A program made the position numbers and the translations under genes. From assembly GCA_947472965.1 (NCBI GenBank), contig CANJEF010000076.1, forward strand, positions 1 to 6,386: DNA of 6,386 nt, in the 5' to 3' direction. The notes below the pieces were generated by a model. It ran no database searches. It was not told the origin of the DNA and saw nothing but the letters and a program-made list of their open reading frames with translations. The DNA comes from Sphingobacteriales bacterium (GTDB lineage: Bacteria; Bacteroidota; Bacteroidia; Chitinophagales; Chitinophagaceae). How positions within the stretch are numbered: the first letter of the stretch is position 1; every line of letters begins with the position of its first letter. Of this stretch, positions 6,360-6,386 are shown in pieces.

Positions 6360-6386
6360 TGATGTTTCTCTTGATCCTGCTGAAAT

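Overview
The window looks like chromosomal DNA of a Bacteroidota bacterium, probably near the Chitinophagaceae/Sphingobacteriia. It is AT-rich, its start codons mostly lack Shine-Dalgarno sequences and sit behind A-rich leaders, several lipoproteins carry short SPII signals, and one of these shows an acidic K-D-E motif after the cysteine, as in Bacteroidota surface lipoproteins. The families present (periplasmic M24 peptidase, B12-binding/DUF4080 radical SAM protein, YHYH lipoprotein, YwqK-like lipoprotein, SCO protein) are typical of that phylum. The phylum call is inference from these traits; no rRNA or marker gene is present.

All genes lie on the + strand. Region 1 (6-1322) is an exported M24 (Xaa-Pro aminopeptidase-like) metallopeptidase. 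After a 148-base gap with a small hairpin, region 2 (1471-3150) is a radical SAM protein of the B12-binding/DUF4080 type. A 322-base gene-poor stretch (3151-3472) follows; it is probably the leader of the next unit.

Region 3 (3473-5337) is the most interesting part. Three genes overlap out of frame, each shifted +1 from the previous one: a histidine-rich YHYH-domain lipoprotein, a lipoprotein with four 24-residue YwqK/MORN-like repeats, and a SCO1/SenC-like lipoprotein with the CxxxC...H copper/thiol motif. All three are predicted lipoproteins, so the products should act together at the cell envelope. A role in copper handling or redox maturation is a reasonable hypothesis, but the sequence does not prove it.

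Region 4 (5338-6386) holds a short ORF that resembles a reduced or broken heme-dependent oxidative N-demethylase (DUF3445) protein, then a GNAT N-acetyltransferase of the RimJ/RimL-like type, then a hairpin downstream of its stop. I see no mobile elements, CRISPR arrays, tRNAs or rRNAs.
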